Assembly (NCBI GenBank): GCA_050736615.1
Contig: JBOHWL010000221.1
Span: 1-21,173 of the forward strand
From: JBOHWJ01 sp050736615
Lineage (GTDB): Bacteria > Desulfobacterota > Binatia > Binatales > Binataceae
Direction: 5' to 3'
Length of the DNA: 21,173 nucleotides
The notes beneath the pieces are model-generated. The model worked only from the letters and a program-made list of their open reading frames with translations, made no database searches and was not told the origin of the DNA. Positions 8,551-15,712 of this stretch are shown piece by piece. Numbering within the stretch: the stretch's first letter is position 1; every line of letters begins with the position of its first letter. Made by a program: the position numbers and the translations under genes.

Positions 8551-9030
8551 TCACGAGCCAACGGTTTCGGGCTGAGTTTCACCTCGCTCTGATCGGATTT
8601 TCGCCACACCACGGTTCGTGAGCACCGGGCACGGGGACTCACGAATCACGCTTTCGGCCACGCTGCCCAGGAAAAATCGTGGCACGCCAGAGCGGCCGTG
8701 CGTAGCCATAACCACCATATGTGCGTCGAATTCCCTGATGGCGTTTATGATCTGCTGGGCGGGACGACCTGCCCTCAGAAGCAGACGATGATCGATATCG
8801 CCGAGCGATTCCAGCGCGACTTCATCCAATCGTATACGGGCAAAATGGCTGGCGCGCTCAAGCAGCATCGGCGCGGGGATGACGACTGGATTTGGAGGCC
8901 GCACTACGTGAAGTACATAGAGTGTCCCACCATTCTCACGAACCAAATCGCGCGCCAGGTCCAGCGCGGCAAGAGAATTAACGTCAAAATCGATTGGGCA
9001 AAGAACTCGCACCCTTTGTGTTGTCTTCAT
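8551..9030 (-). CDS. Universal stress protein, UspA family
   Basis: Single-domain USP of 159 residues from ATG 9030, the normal size. It begins TTQRVRVLCPIDFDVNS (the conserved early Asp, D14), has LYVLHVVRP (about 37-45), and ends with VVMATHGRSGVPRFFLGSVAESVIRESPCPVL. Its G112-x2-G115...G122-S123 residues mark the ATP-binding subclass. The frame extends 17 codons upstream to 9081, but AAGG lies 8 nt before ATG 9030 and family alignment starts there. USPs modulate survival under starvation, redox or envelope stress. It faces the E2 gene tail-to-tail and is divergent from htpX. A sigma-54-type promoter on the same strand lies at 9283-9268, giving a predicted leader of about 230 nt. Confidence 0.9.
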   Translation of the reverse strand: MKTTQRVRVLCPIDFDVNSLAALDLARDLVRENGGTLYVLHVVRPPNPVVIPAPMLLERASHFARIRLDEVALESLGDIDHRLLLRAGRPAQQIINAIREFDAHMVVMATHGRSGVPRFFLGSVAESVIRESPCPVLTNRGVAKIRSERGETQPETVGS

Positions 9031-9267
9031 CTCTTTTACCTTTGCGGCAGTGGCCTCGGAGGCCCAGGCCGCGTTATTCACCGCCCTTATCGCGTTCCTT
9101 CAGTGGTCTAACGGCGTGTACGGCTGGTGAACCAGTCCAGTGCTCCGCTTCGCCATCTGTGTATTGACCAACAGGGCCGGTCGTGCCCGGATCACGTGAT
9201 TACCGGGAATGTCGTCCAGCGCTACGGCTTCGCACTCTTCGAGGAAGGCGGCAGCAGAGTGTAGAAG

Positions 9268-9283
9268 CGCAATTATCTTGCCA
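9268..9283 (-). promoter_or_regulatory. Predicted sigma-54 (-24/-12) promoter of usp
   Basis: On the minus strand the sequence is TGGCAAGATAATTGCG: GG and GC are separated by exactly 10 nt, with TGGCA and TTGC boxes close to the consensus TGGCACG-N4-TTGCW. Transcription would start near 9257 and run into usp, whose start is at 9030. Seen by pattern; activity is inference. Confidence 0.45.
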
Positions 9284-9567
9284 TGCGTCGGCGGAACGCG
9301 GTGTTCTCAATTCCTACGGTTTCTGAACCTTCTCGCATTTGAACCCACTCCCTCATGGGCACCCATCCGGATGGTTCCGTAGCGAATCTCCATCAGGAGC
9401 GTAGCGAATTGGCCCGGCGGACTGTTTGAGAGTGAACCGCATATCGTGGCGGACTCTCGCTGACCAACCGAAGTTCAATGGCAACTCCAACACGGGCATT
9501 TGCGGGTCGGTCGGTAACGGTGCTCGAGTCCGCGGCTGGCGCAGGCGTTCGTGGCATAGCGGCCTTG

Positions 9568-9584
9568 CGTGGCGGAACGCCACG
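9568..9584. promoter_or_regulatory. Perfect palindrome, candidate enhancer site for the NtrC-type regulator
   Basis: CGTGGCG (9568-9574) and CGCCACG (9578-9584) are exact inverted arms around GAA. The centre lies about 97 bp before the predicted htpX transcription start, a typical position for an NtrC-class activator site. A near copy lies upstream of the dps promoter (17828-17844). Aligned over 25 bp (9566-9590 against the reverse complement of 17822-17846), 21 positions agree. A right-half sequence (GAACGCC, read on the minus strand) at 9544-9550 lies about three helical turns away. Confidence 0.5.
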
Positions 9585-9646
9585 GGCGCGGGGGCAATCG
9601 TCTACGTTTGTAAGCTCCCGGCCAACCGGATGTTGCACTGCCTTAC

Positions 9647-9662
9647 CGGCATGCGTGTTGCA
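9647..9662 (+). promoter_or_regulatory. Predicted sigma-54 promoter of htpX
   Basis: CGGCATGCGTGTTGCA has GG at 9648-9649 and GC at 9660-9661, exactly 10 nt apart, with a perfect TTGCA -12 box and GGCA -24 box. The predicted start near 9673 leaves a very short leader before ATG 9686, carrying the GAGGAG ribosome site almost at the 5' end. Confidence 0.5.
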
Positions 9663-9685
9663 CAACATCGATGAGGAGAAAAGCG

Positions 9686-10546
9686 ATGACCAATACGCTC
9701 AAGGCCACACTTTTACTTACCGCGATGACCGCGCTGATCGTTGGGATCGGTGGTTTCGTCGGAGGAACTCCCGGCATGCTGGGCGCGTTGCTGATTGCCG
9801 CCATTACCAATTTCGCGAGTTATTGGTTCTCGGACAAAATCGTACTCCGCCTCCATGGGGCGCGGCAGGCGGTTCCGGCTGAAGCTCCGGCCCTTAACGA
9901 AATTGTTCATCGGCTATCGAAAATAGCTGGCGTGCCGGCGCCAAGGGTCTACCTGATTGAGAGCGAGACGCCCAACGCCTTTGCCACAGGGCGCAACCCC
10001 CACAATGCGGCCATAGCCGTGACAAAGGGCTTATTGCGTTTATGCAACCGTGCGGAAATTGAAGCCGTAATCGCCCATGAGATCTCGCATATTCACAATC
10101 GCGACATCCTGGTGAGTTCCATCGCCGCAACCTTGGCGGGAGCGGTCATGGTGCTGGCATCCCTCCTGAGGTGGGAAATGTTTTTCGGTCTGGGCGGCCA
10201 TCGAGAAGACAATGGCCGCGGAGTGTTGAGCACCCTTGCGCTGATAGTTCTAGCGCCGGTCGCGGCGACACTGATTCAGCTCGGAATCTCGCGAGCGCGC
10301 GAATATCAAGCTGACAGCAGCGGCGCAACCCTAACCGGTGCTCCTCTTGAGCTTGCCTCGGCTTTACGCAAGTTGGCGGGTTTCAATGCGCGTCAGCCTC
10401 TTGAGAGTCACCTGTCCACCGCACATCTCTTCACCGTCAGCCCGCTCAGAAGCGGCGGATTAATTCGGCTCTTTTCAACCCATCCGCCGATTGAAGAGCG
10501 CATACGGCGGCTCGAAGGAATGACGCGCTTCGGGCAAAGCGCCTAA
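9686..10546 (+). CDS. htpX: HtpX-family membrane zinc metalloprotease (M48)
   Basis: Inner-membrane endoprotease that degrades damaged membrane proteins, 286 residues as usual for the family. Two N-terminal hydrophobic segments (about 5-25 and 28-48) precede the active-site helix VIAHEISHIHNRD (H131, E132, H135). Two further membrane segments follow (about 143-162 and 181-201), then the third zinc ligand in SRAREYQADSSGA (E206). An upstream in-frame ATG at 9671 exists, but it overlaps the ribosome site: GAGGAG at 9673-9678 serves ATG 9686. A predicted sigma-54 promoter and palindromic enhancer lie just upstream, so proteolysis may be induced by the regulator encoded at 11495-12865. The small exported protein gene follows 172 bp downstream. 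Confidence 0.94.
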   Translation: MTNTLKATLLLTAMTALIVGIGGFVGGTPGMLGALLIAAITNFASYWFSDKIVLRLHGARQAVPAEAPALNEIVHRLSKIAGVPAPRVYLIESETPNAFATGRNPHNAAIAVTKGLLRLCNRAEIEAVIAHEISHIHNRDILVSSIAATLAGAVMVLASLLRWEMFFGLGGHREDNGRGVLSTLALIVLAPVAATLIQLGISRAREYQADSSGATLTGAPLELASALRKLAGFNARQPLESHLSTAHLFTVSPLRSGGLIRLFSTHPPIEERIRRLEGMTRFGQSA

Positions 10547-10718
10547 GTCGCCCGGCAATCGACGGCTTCCTCAACGGTCATGAACGTTTTCGTAGGAACG
10601 AACGAATTTGGAGGTGAAGCTTTTATGAAGCCAGTAACGTGAAATTGGAAGGGGTGAGCCAACACGCGCGGTGGGAAGCCGCTCTCTCACGTAGAGCACA
10701 ACACAGGAGAAAGAGGGT
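10547..10718 (+). other. htpX to small-protein spacer with a possible mini-frame
   Basis: No regular gene. A five-codon frame (10625-10642, MKPVT) follows a GGAGG at 10610-10614 with 10-nt spacing. It may be a translated leader or chance. CGTAGGAACGAACG (10591-10604) loosely resembles half of the palindrome upstream of htpX. No GG-N10-GC promoter element was found here, so the next gene is probably read through from htpX. Confidence 0.3.
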
Positions 10719-10991
10719 ATGAGCATCAAAAAAATCGGAGCACTGCTGCTCGCCGGAGCGCTCGCACTGAGCTTCGCGCTTCCAGCCTTCGCGCAGACCG
10801 CGGCGGAAGAGCGCGAGCAAACTCCTGTAAGCGAGTCATCGGCTGGCGCCGAAAATGCCCAGCAGGAAGCACAAACGGCCGCGTCATCTGAGGAGAACGC
10901 GAACGCGGAACCGGAACCTCAGGATGAGGCGGCGCAATCCTCGGCGCAAACGTCCGAGGAAAGCGCGAACGGCCAGGATTCACAGCAGTAG
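10719..10991 (+). CDS. Small exported acidic protein, unknown function
   Basis: A 90-residue protein with a clear Sec signal peptide: a basic start (MSIKK), a hydrophobic core (about 7-22) and an AFA cleavage site before Q26. The mature part of about 65 residues is almost entirely Glu, Ala, Ser, Gln and Asn with no aromatic residues, so it is strongly acidic and probably disordered. AGGAG lies 9 nt before the ATG. I recognise no family; low-complexity composition makes homology weak. Position behind htpX suggests an envelope-stress role, for example a periplasmic cation or water-binding protein, but this is only inference. Confidence 0.75.
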   Translation: MSIKKIGALLLAGALALSFALPAFAQTAAEEREQTPVSESSAGAENAQQEAQTAASSEENANAEPEPQDEAAQSSAQTSEESANGQDSQQ

Positions 10992-11005
10992 TTCGCGAGC
11001 ATCGG

Positions 11006-11045
11006 TCGCGCGGCCTTATGCGCGAGATTTGCGGGGGCCGCGCGA
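11006..11045. repeat. Strong stem-loop with 10-bp perfect arms
   Basis: TCGCGCGGCC (11006-11015) and GGCCGCGCGA (11036-11045) are exact inverted copies around a 20-nt loop. The structure lies 15 nt after the small exported protein's stop and about 20 nt before a weak sigma-54-type element. No T-run follows, so it may be a processing or pausing hairpin, a Rho-type end, or a DNA-binding palindrome. Confidence 0.55.
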
Positions 11046-11063
11046 TCTCTCCCATTGTCTCGA

Positions 11064-11079
11064 TGGCCTGAATTTCGCT
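11064..11079 (+). promoter_or_regulatory. Weak sigma-54-like promoter before the PGPGW gene
   Basis: TGGCCTGAATTTCGCT has GG-N10-GC spacing and a TGGC -24 box, but the -12 box is TCGCT instead of TTGCT. The predicted start near 11090 would give a leader of about 55 nt to ATG 11145. I rate it lower than the others. Confidence 0.25.
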
Positions 11080-11144
11080 TTGACGATATTCGATTCAGGT
11101 CATGCGAGTTCCAATTCGCACCGGACGCCAGGAGTGAAATCGAG

Positions 11145-11531
11145 ATGAGCTTTGATCTTAAGCGGGTGAAGCGAATTGTTGTATTAGTTGGGGGCTTCAC
11201 CGTGGTGCTTTTGGGCATCGTGATGCTCGTTGCGCCAGGGCCTGGTTTTGTGACAATAGCGCTTGGGCTGGGGATCCTGGCGACTGAGTTCTTATGGGCA
11301 CGGCGGCTCCTCCGCCGCTTTCGGTACGAAACCGTTAAAATCGCGCGACGGCTATTTGGAAAACGGGGCGCGGAAATCGTGCAGCGGCTCTTGGGCAAGC
11401 GCTCGCGGAATGCCGTCACAAGACGTACGGCGGCTTGCAAAAATATCGCGCGCCGTAGCGTTCGCGAACCGCGAACGCACAGGTTCAACACCTCTCAGCG
11501 GACGGGCTCACTCTCCTCCAACTTGCGATAG
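11145..11531 (+). CDS. PGPGW-family small membrane protein
   Basis: Starting at ATG 11145 (AGGAG 10 nt upstream) the protein has 128 residues. A basic N-terminus (KRVKR) precedes a hydrophobic hairpin of about residues 11-50 containing APGPGFVTIALGLGILATEF, the hallmark of the putative transmembrane PGPGW family. An Arg/Lys-rich cytoplasmic tail follows (WARRLLRRFR onward). The frame could start 30 codons earlier, but that segment lacks a family match and a ribosome site. Its molecular function is unknown; family members are small inner-membrane proteins. The last 37 bp overlap the end of the convergent regulator gene, so the two transcripts are antisense there. The long basic tail beyond about residue 65 is not part of the family core. 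Confidence 0.8.
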   Translation: MSFDLKRVKRIVVLVGGFTVVLLGIVMLVAPGPGFVTIALGLGILATEFLWARRLLRRFRYETVKIARRLFGKRGAEIVQRLLGKRSRNAVTRRTAACKNIARRSVREPRTHRFNTSQRTGSLSSNLR

Positions 11532-12865
11532 AGCGTCTTGCGGTCAATGCGAAGGATACTTGCAGCTTCGGTCTTGTTACCGTTGACCGAGTCGAGCACG
11601 GCGCGGACGTAATCCTGTTCAAGCTGATCGAGGCTCATCCGCTTATCCACCGCCTCGCTAAGCATTTTTGCCGATGAGAGCTCCAGACCGGCGACCTTTG
11701 GCGGCAATTCCTTAATACCGATGGTGCCGTTACGGCTCAGAATAACGCCGCGTTGAATTGCATTTTGAAGCTCGCGGGCGTTTCCAGGCCAGGGGTAACG
11801 CAACATGAGCGCCATCGCGTCCTCGTCGATGAGCGGCACCGGGCGTGCCGCTTCGGCGCTCGCTTTGCTCAAAAAATGCTTGATGAGCAGGGGGATGTCC
11901 GTGGGTCTCTCGCGTAATGGTGGAACCGAGAGCGTCACCGTGGCGAGACGGTAATAGAGATCGGAACGGAATCTTCCTTGCTCTATCGCCTTGTCCAGAT
12001 CGGAATTGGTGGCGGCGACGATCCGCACGTCAACCGCGATCTCTTCGGTGGCCCCTAGCGGACGCACCTTCTTGTCTTCGAGCACGCGCAGCAATCTGGT
12101 CTGGAGCGCCAACGGCATCTCGCCGATCTCGTCGAGAAACAGAGTGCCGCCGCGGGCGGCAACGAATAGTCCGATCTTGGCTTGCCGCGCATCGGTAAAG
12201 GCCCCTTTGGCGTAACCAAACAGTTCACTCTCGATGAGGTTCTCGGGGATCGCGGCACAGTTTATCGGTACGAAGGGCCCCTGGCTGCGGGAGCTCGAAA
12301 AATGGATCGCGCGCGCCAGCAGATCTTTCCCGGTGCCACTTTCGCCCATGATCAAGACGGTCGCGGGAGTGTCCGCGACCTGTTCGACCATCTCCAAAAG
12401 AGCGGTCATTTTCGCATCGGCGGCGATGATATTGGGAAGGCCATAGCTTCGCGCCAACTCCGCCCTCAGTTGGCTGACCTCTTGGCGCAACTTGCGGTTC
12501 TCCAGAACGCGCGAAACGGCCCGCAGGAGTTCCTGATTGCCAAAGGGCTTGGTGATGAAATCGCGCGCGCCCAGCTTCATCGACTCGACCGCGCTCTCGA
12601 TGGAACCGAATCCCGTGATTATGACCACCGGCAGATCGGGTGCGGATTGACGGAGTTCGATTTGCAACTGATGGCCGGTCATCTCGGCCATGCGAAGATC
12701 CGATATCAGCAGGTCGGGCGGTTCCCGCTTCACCAGCTCGAGCGCTTCGACCCCGGAATTCGCGCTGAGCGCGCGATAGCCGGCCCCTTGCAGAAGCTCA
12801 CATATCGCGCGAACCATCTCGGTTTCGTCGTCAACCACGAGAACTGTTGCGGGTTGCTTATTCAC
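11495..12865 (-). CDS. Sigma-54-dependent response regulator, NtrC family
   Basis: A 456-residue activator of sigma-54 RNA polymerase with the standard three-domain order. The receiver domain (1-120) has acidic D12/D13, phospho-acceptor D56, T84 and K106. The AAA+ domain (about 140-375) has Walker A GESGTGK (174-180), Walker B TLFLDEIGEM (241-250), an FRSDLYYRL arginine region (299-307) and the sigma-54 contact loop GAFTDA (221-226), where the commonest form is GAFTGA. The Fis-type helix-turn-helix lies at about 430-449 (KTEAASILRIDRKTLYRKL). It starts with GTG, overlapping the kinase stop by 4 bp, so the two are translationally coupled. The layout resembles ZraR/HydG and AtoC-type regulators. 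Several nearby genes carry sigma-54-type promoters, which makes this protein their likely local activator (inference). Confidence 0.94.
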   Translation of the reverse strand: MNKQPATVLVVDDETEMVRAICELLQGAGYRALSANSGVEALELVKREPPDLLISDLRMAEMTGHQLQIELRQSAPDLPVVIITGFGSIESAVESMKLGARDFITKPFGNQELLRAVSRVLENRKLRQEVSQLRAELARSYGLPNIIAADAKMTALLEMVEQVADTPATVLIMGESGTGKDLLARAIHFSSSRSQGPFVPINCAAIPENLIESELFGYAKGAFTDARQAKIGLFVAARGGTLFLDEIGEMPLALQTRLLRVLEDKKVRPLGATEEIAVDVRIVAATNSDLDKAIEQGRFRSDLYYRLATVTLSVPPLRERPTDIPLLIKHFLSKASAEAARPVPLIDEDAMALMLRYPWPGNARELQNAIQRGVILSRNGTIGIKELPPKVAGLELSSAKMLSEAVDKRMSLDQLEQDYVRAVLDSVNGNKTEAASILRIDRKTLYRKLEESEPVR

Positions 12866-14346
12866 GTTCGGGTGTCTTTCCCGGTATTCGTGCTGGCACG
12901 GCGCCCGGCGTCCACGCTCGTCATCGGTATTGTGACAGAAAACCGAGCTCCCGCGGCACTCGCCTCGTAGCTTATCTGGCCGCCGTGGTCGCGCATTATC
13001 GATTGGCTGACCGCCAATCCCATCCCGGTGCCCTTGCCCGGCGGCTTGGTCGTGAAGAAGGGGTCAAACAATTGCTCGCGAAACTCCCGGGGCACGCCGG
13101 GGCCGCTGTCCTCGAAGATCACCCTCAGCGAATCCCTGCGAGAATCTTTTTGCACGATTGTCGCGCTGACTCGCAGCGTGCCCCCGCTCGGCGCCATGGC
13201 GTCGAAAGCGTTAACCGCGAGATTTACGAAGACTTGTTGGAGCTGATCGGCGTCGCACTCAACCAGCAAGGGCCGGTCGCCGAGTTCCGCAATTATGCGA
13301 ATGCCGCCGCGCTTCGCTTCCGCCTCAACTAATTTCAGCACGTGTCCAATGACTGTCCTGACGTCGTAGCAGGCCCGGCGCGATTCCCTCCCTCGGGCGT
13401 AATCCAAAAGCATTCGAACTATTTTCGAGATGCGATCGATCTGGCCAAGGACAACTTCCAGGCTTTCCCGAACTTTTTCAACGTTCGGGCTTCCTTGCAG
13501 CAAAAGTTCAGTCCGCGTCCGTATCACACCCATTGGCGTGCCAATTTCGTGGGCCAGGCCGGACGCCAATGTTCCGATTGTGGCAAGCCGATCGGCACGT
13601 TGCAGCCTGCGGTCGAGTTCCAACTGGTAACGATAGCGCTCGAGCAAATCGGAATGTGCCCTGGTGAGTTGCTGATCGAGTCTTTGGAATTCTTCGCTAA
13701 TTAGCTTCACTTCGTCTTCTGTGCCATCGCCAGGTTCGTCTTCAGAAAAGTGCACCACTTTGCGAGACAGGTCGGCCAGCGGTTTCGACACATAGCGGCT
13801 CACCAGAATAGGTATCAACGCGGCGATCAGGGCCACGACAATCAAAGCCGCACCGATGGGCGGCAACATTCTCTGGCGCAGGTTCTCGCCAAGCCCACTC
13901 CAGTCCTGGGCAACCAAAAGATAGGCGATCGGTTTGCCGGCGCTCAGCGGCACAATGCGGCAAAACCAGTAGCGGTTCGCGTCCGCCCGCTCAAATTCGA
14001 ACCCATCCCGGTTAATGCCGCCCTCGATAGCCGTGCTTATCAGGCCGTACGGAAACCCCGCCGCGGCATGCCAGAGTTCGCCATTGTTCTTCAGCAGCGC
14101 GCTCTTGGTTCCGTCCGCGTTCATGCGCTGAAATAGTTCATCGACCTGCGCCCACTGTCGATTGTGCACATAGCCCGCGAGCACCGGAGCGAGGCCGCGT
14201 GTGGTGGCGCGCGTCTCGCTTTTGAGATCGGCAACGTAGTTTTGCCTGGACCACTGGACACTCCAGTAGGTATAAACCGCCACAACCGGGGTTACAGTAA
14301 GCAGCAGAACCAAGGCGAGGCGCCGACCAATTCTCACACGGCCCAT
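12862..14346 (-). CDS. Membrane sensor histidine kinase (partner of the NtrC-type regulator)
   Basis: A 494-residue kinase. One membrane segment (about 8-28) and a second (about 162-184) bracket a periplasmic sensor region of about 130 residues with no metal-binding motif I recognise. A HAMP-like linker (about 185-235), a HisKA domain with phospho-acceptor H266 (GLAHEIGTPMG), and a HATPase domain follow. The HATPase has an N box (N375, N379), G1 box EDSGPGVP (412-419), F box DPFFTTKP (428-435) and GTGMGL (439-444). All catalytic residues are present. The 4-bp GTGA overlap with the regulator gene indicates an operon and cognate pairing. No Shine-Dalgarno precedes ATG 14346. The sensed signal is unknown; co-location with HtpX, Dps and USP genes suggests envelope or redox stress. 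Confidence 0.93.
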   Translation of the reverse strand: MGRVRIGRRLALVLLLTVTPVVAVYTYWSVQWSRQNYVADLKSETRATTRGLAPVLAGYVHNRQWAQVDELFQRMNADGTKSALLKNNGELWHAAAGFPYGLISTAIEGGINRDGFEFERADANRYWFCRIVPLSAGKPIAYLLVAQDWSGLGENLRQRMLPPIGAALIVVALIAALIPILVSRYVSKPLADLSRKVVHFSEDEPGDGTEDEVKLISEEFQRLDQQLTRAHSDLLERYRYQLELDRRLQRADRLATIGTLASGLAHEIGTPMGVIRTRTELLLQGSPNVEKVRESLEVVLGQIDRISKIVRMLLDYARGRESRRACYDVRTVIGHVLKLVEAEAKRGGIRIIAELGDRPLLVECDADQLQQVFVNLAVNAFDAMAPSGGTLRVSATIVQKDSRRDSLRVIFEDSGPGVPREFREQLFDPFFTTKPPGKGTGMGLAVSQSIMRDHGGQISYEASAAGARFSVTIPMTSVDAGRRASTNTGKDTRT

Positions 14347-14477
14347 TATAGAGGAACCGGGCGCATTCGGCTGTCGCTATGCATTAGCACGCCCGGCGCC
14401 CGGCGTTGTGCCTCACGATGAAAGATCGTAGCGGCCGCGCGGGGCAAGCGGTCGAAGTCGCGGACGATCTTCGCACT
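14347..14477 (-). promoter_or_regulatory. Spacer before the kinase gene with a very weak sigma-54-like element
   Basis: A 131-bp gap between manC and kinase genes on the same strand. On the minus strand from 14395 to 14380, CGGGCGTGCTAATGCA has GG-N10-GC spacing and an ATGCA -12 box but lacks the TGGC box. It could allow autoregulation; read-through from the manC promoter is equally possible. Confidence 0.2.
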
Positions 14478-15470
14478 CTAATGTGCCGGTCTAATAATCC
14501 GTGGGAGCATCCGGCGGACGAAATCGTTCCGGTTCGGCGGGGTTCGCTGCGACATCCAACTCGGGCGGCCCCGCGTCCGCGCCAACGTTTCATAGACGCG
14601 GTGCGGGTCGCCGAGGTCATTCCAGTAAACGCCTCCGACCGGCACAACCGCGAGGGCGCGCGCGTTCCGCGCGAGCACTTCGCTAGAGAAATCGCGGCAG
14701 GGTAGCCTGGCGTATGCCTGCCGCATTGTCGCCTGCTCGTCGGAGGTGCCAAGAGCGAGCCAGACCGAAGAAAATGTTCGCTTCAGTTCGGGCAAGCTCC
14801 TTGCCACCATCGTCGCAAAGGCTCGTACGGTTCCAGCCATAACGAAGCTATTCCACAAGCAACCCCGCCGCCAAAGTTTCTGGGCGAGGGCTGTCGGCGG
14901 TTTTTCCCAAAATCGCGCAACTCTCAGAAAGGTGGAACCCTCCCCGGAGCTTTCGGCGGGCTCAATCCAACCGTAGCCCGACTCGGCGCGGTCCGGCTTT
15001 ATTCCCAGCAACACCAACTGCGAGGGGTGCGCCGTTGCCGCGCGCATGGCGGTCTCCGCGTGTGACATGAAACGTCGCTGATTGTCGACAAAATGATCTG
15101 ACGGAAACACCGTGACTACCGCGTATGGATCAAGCTTCGCGATCCGCACAAGTGCGTAAAGGATCGCGGCGGCGGTTCCGCGATTCTCGGCCTGAACCAC
15201 CAGATTCGAGTCGGGCAGGTCGTCCACCTGGTCGCGGTAAAATTCTTCATGCTTACGCGTCAACACCACGATGGTGCGTTTGGGGTTGAATATCAGAGCG
15301 ACGCGGCGGCGAGTCTGGTCGAGGAGCGTGCTCTCGCCGACTATAGGGCAGAATTGCTTTGGAATGGACTGACCGGTGATTCGACGGCTGAGGGCCATCA
15401 GCCTGGTCGCGTCGCCGCCGGCCAGTATTACAGCGTAACGGTTTGGCTCGACATAATTGGCTGGATGCAT
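14478..15470 (-). CDS. Mannose-1-phosphate guanylyltransferase-like sugar nucleotidyltransferase
   Basis: A 330-residue NTP-transferase-fold enzyme that would make a nucleotide sugar such as GDP-mannose for polysaccharide or glycolipid synthesis. The nucleotide-binding loop is YAVILAGGDATRLMALSRRITGQSIPKQF (12-40), a variant of LAGGxGTRLWPLSR...PKQF with Asp-Ala-Thr in place of Gly-x-Gly-Thr and Met in place of Trp. FPSDHF (about residue 119-124) carries the metal-binding Asp, and FWEKP corresponds to FVEKP. It lacks the C-terminal isomerase half of bifunctional ManC/AlgA. GGAGG lies 7 nt before ATG 15470. A strong sigma-54-type promoter sits immediately upstream. The unusual P-loop leaves sugar and nucleotide specificity open. 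Confidence 0.8.
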   Translation of the reverse strand: MHPANYVEPNRYAVILAGGDATRLMALSRRITGQSIPKQFCPIVGESTLLDQTRRRVALIFNPKRTIVVLTRKHEEFYRDQVDDLPDSNLVVQAENRGTAAAILYALVRIAKLDPYAVVTVFPSDHFVDNQRRFMSHAETAMRAATAHPSQLVLLGIKPDRAESGYGWIEPAESSGEGSTFLRVARFWEKPPTALAQKLWRRGCLWNSFVMAGTVRAFATMVARSLPELKRTFSSVWLALGTSDEQATMRQAYARLPCRDFSSEVLARNARALAVVPVGGVYWNDLGDPHRVYETLARTRGRPSWMSQRTPPNRNDFVRRMLPRIIRPAH

Positions 15471-15501
15471 TCAAAAGCCTCCGACGTTTTTCCACTATCT
15501 C

Positions 15502-15517
15502 TGCAAGGTTGCGGCCA
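15502..15517 (-). promoter_or_regulatory. Predicted sigma-54 promoter of the manC-like gene
   Basis: On the minus strand TGGCCGCAACCTTGCA has a TGGC -24 box, a perfect TTGCA -12 box and exact 10-nt GG-GC spacing. The expected start near 15491 gives a leader of about 20 nt carrying GGAGG before ATG 15470. This geometry makes a chance match less likely. Confidence 0.55.
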
Positions 15518-15640
15518 TCGCCCGCCTAACGACTTGCATCGAGACTCGAATGTTTTTTGCCGGCCATCGACAACGAGCAGGGCGAATTGCCACTGGCATC
15601 GTTGCCTTTCGCCCCTCAGTTGAATGCGAGCAGCATCCTG

Positions 15641-15656
15641 GCGTGCGGCCGAACGC
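15641..15656. promoter_or_regulatory. Near-palindrome between divergent sigma-54 promoters, candidate enhancer
   Basis: GCGTGCGGCCGAACGC reads almost the same on both strands, with one mismatched pair. It resembles the htpX/dps palindrome (GCGTG...GAACGC) but with 5 rather than 3 bases between the halves. The centre is about 92 bp before the predicted terC start and about 157 bp before the manC start, so one site could serve both. Confidence 0.35.
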
Positions 15657-15712
15657 GCATGGCGCGCCGCTATTAATTCGGCACCGGCCGCGGCTTGTTG
15701 GATGTTCGGAGC

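Larger units (their letters stand above)
9031..9685. other. Divergent usp-htpX regulatory region
   Basis: About 650 bp without a credible gene but rich in control-like signals: sigma-54-type elements for usp (9268-9283, -) and htpX (9647-9662, +), a perfect palindrome (9568-9584), a partial copy of its left half (CGTGGCGGA, 9445-9453), the 10-mer GGCGGAACGC shared with it (9290-9299), and the right-half sequence inverted at 9544-9550. A 10-bp direct repeat CGTAGCGAAT occurs at 9378-9387 and 9400-9409, spaced 22 bp, about two helical turns. Confidence 0.55.

Noticed and set aside
8698..9111. 137-codon + strand frame over the usp gene
   Set aside because: Antisense to a clear USP; the product has no recognisable domain.
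12182..12970. A 262-codon open frame on the + strand inside the regulator gene
   Set aside because: It is antisense to a regulator with all catalytic motifs intact, has no family resemblance and no ribosome site; long antisense frames are common in GC-rich coding DNA.
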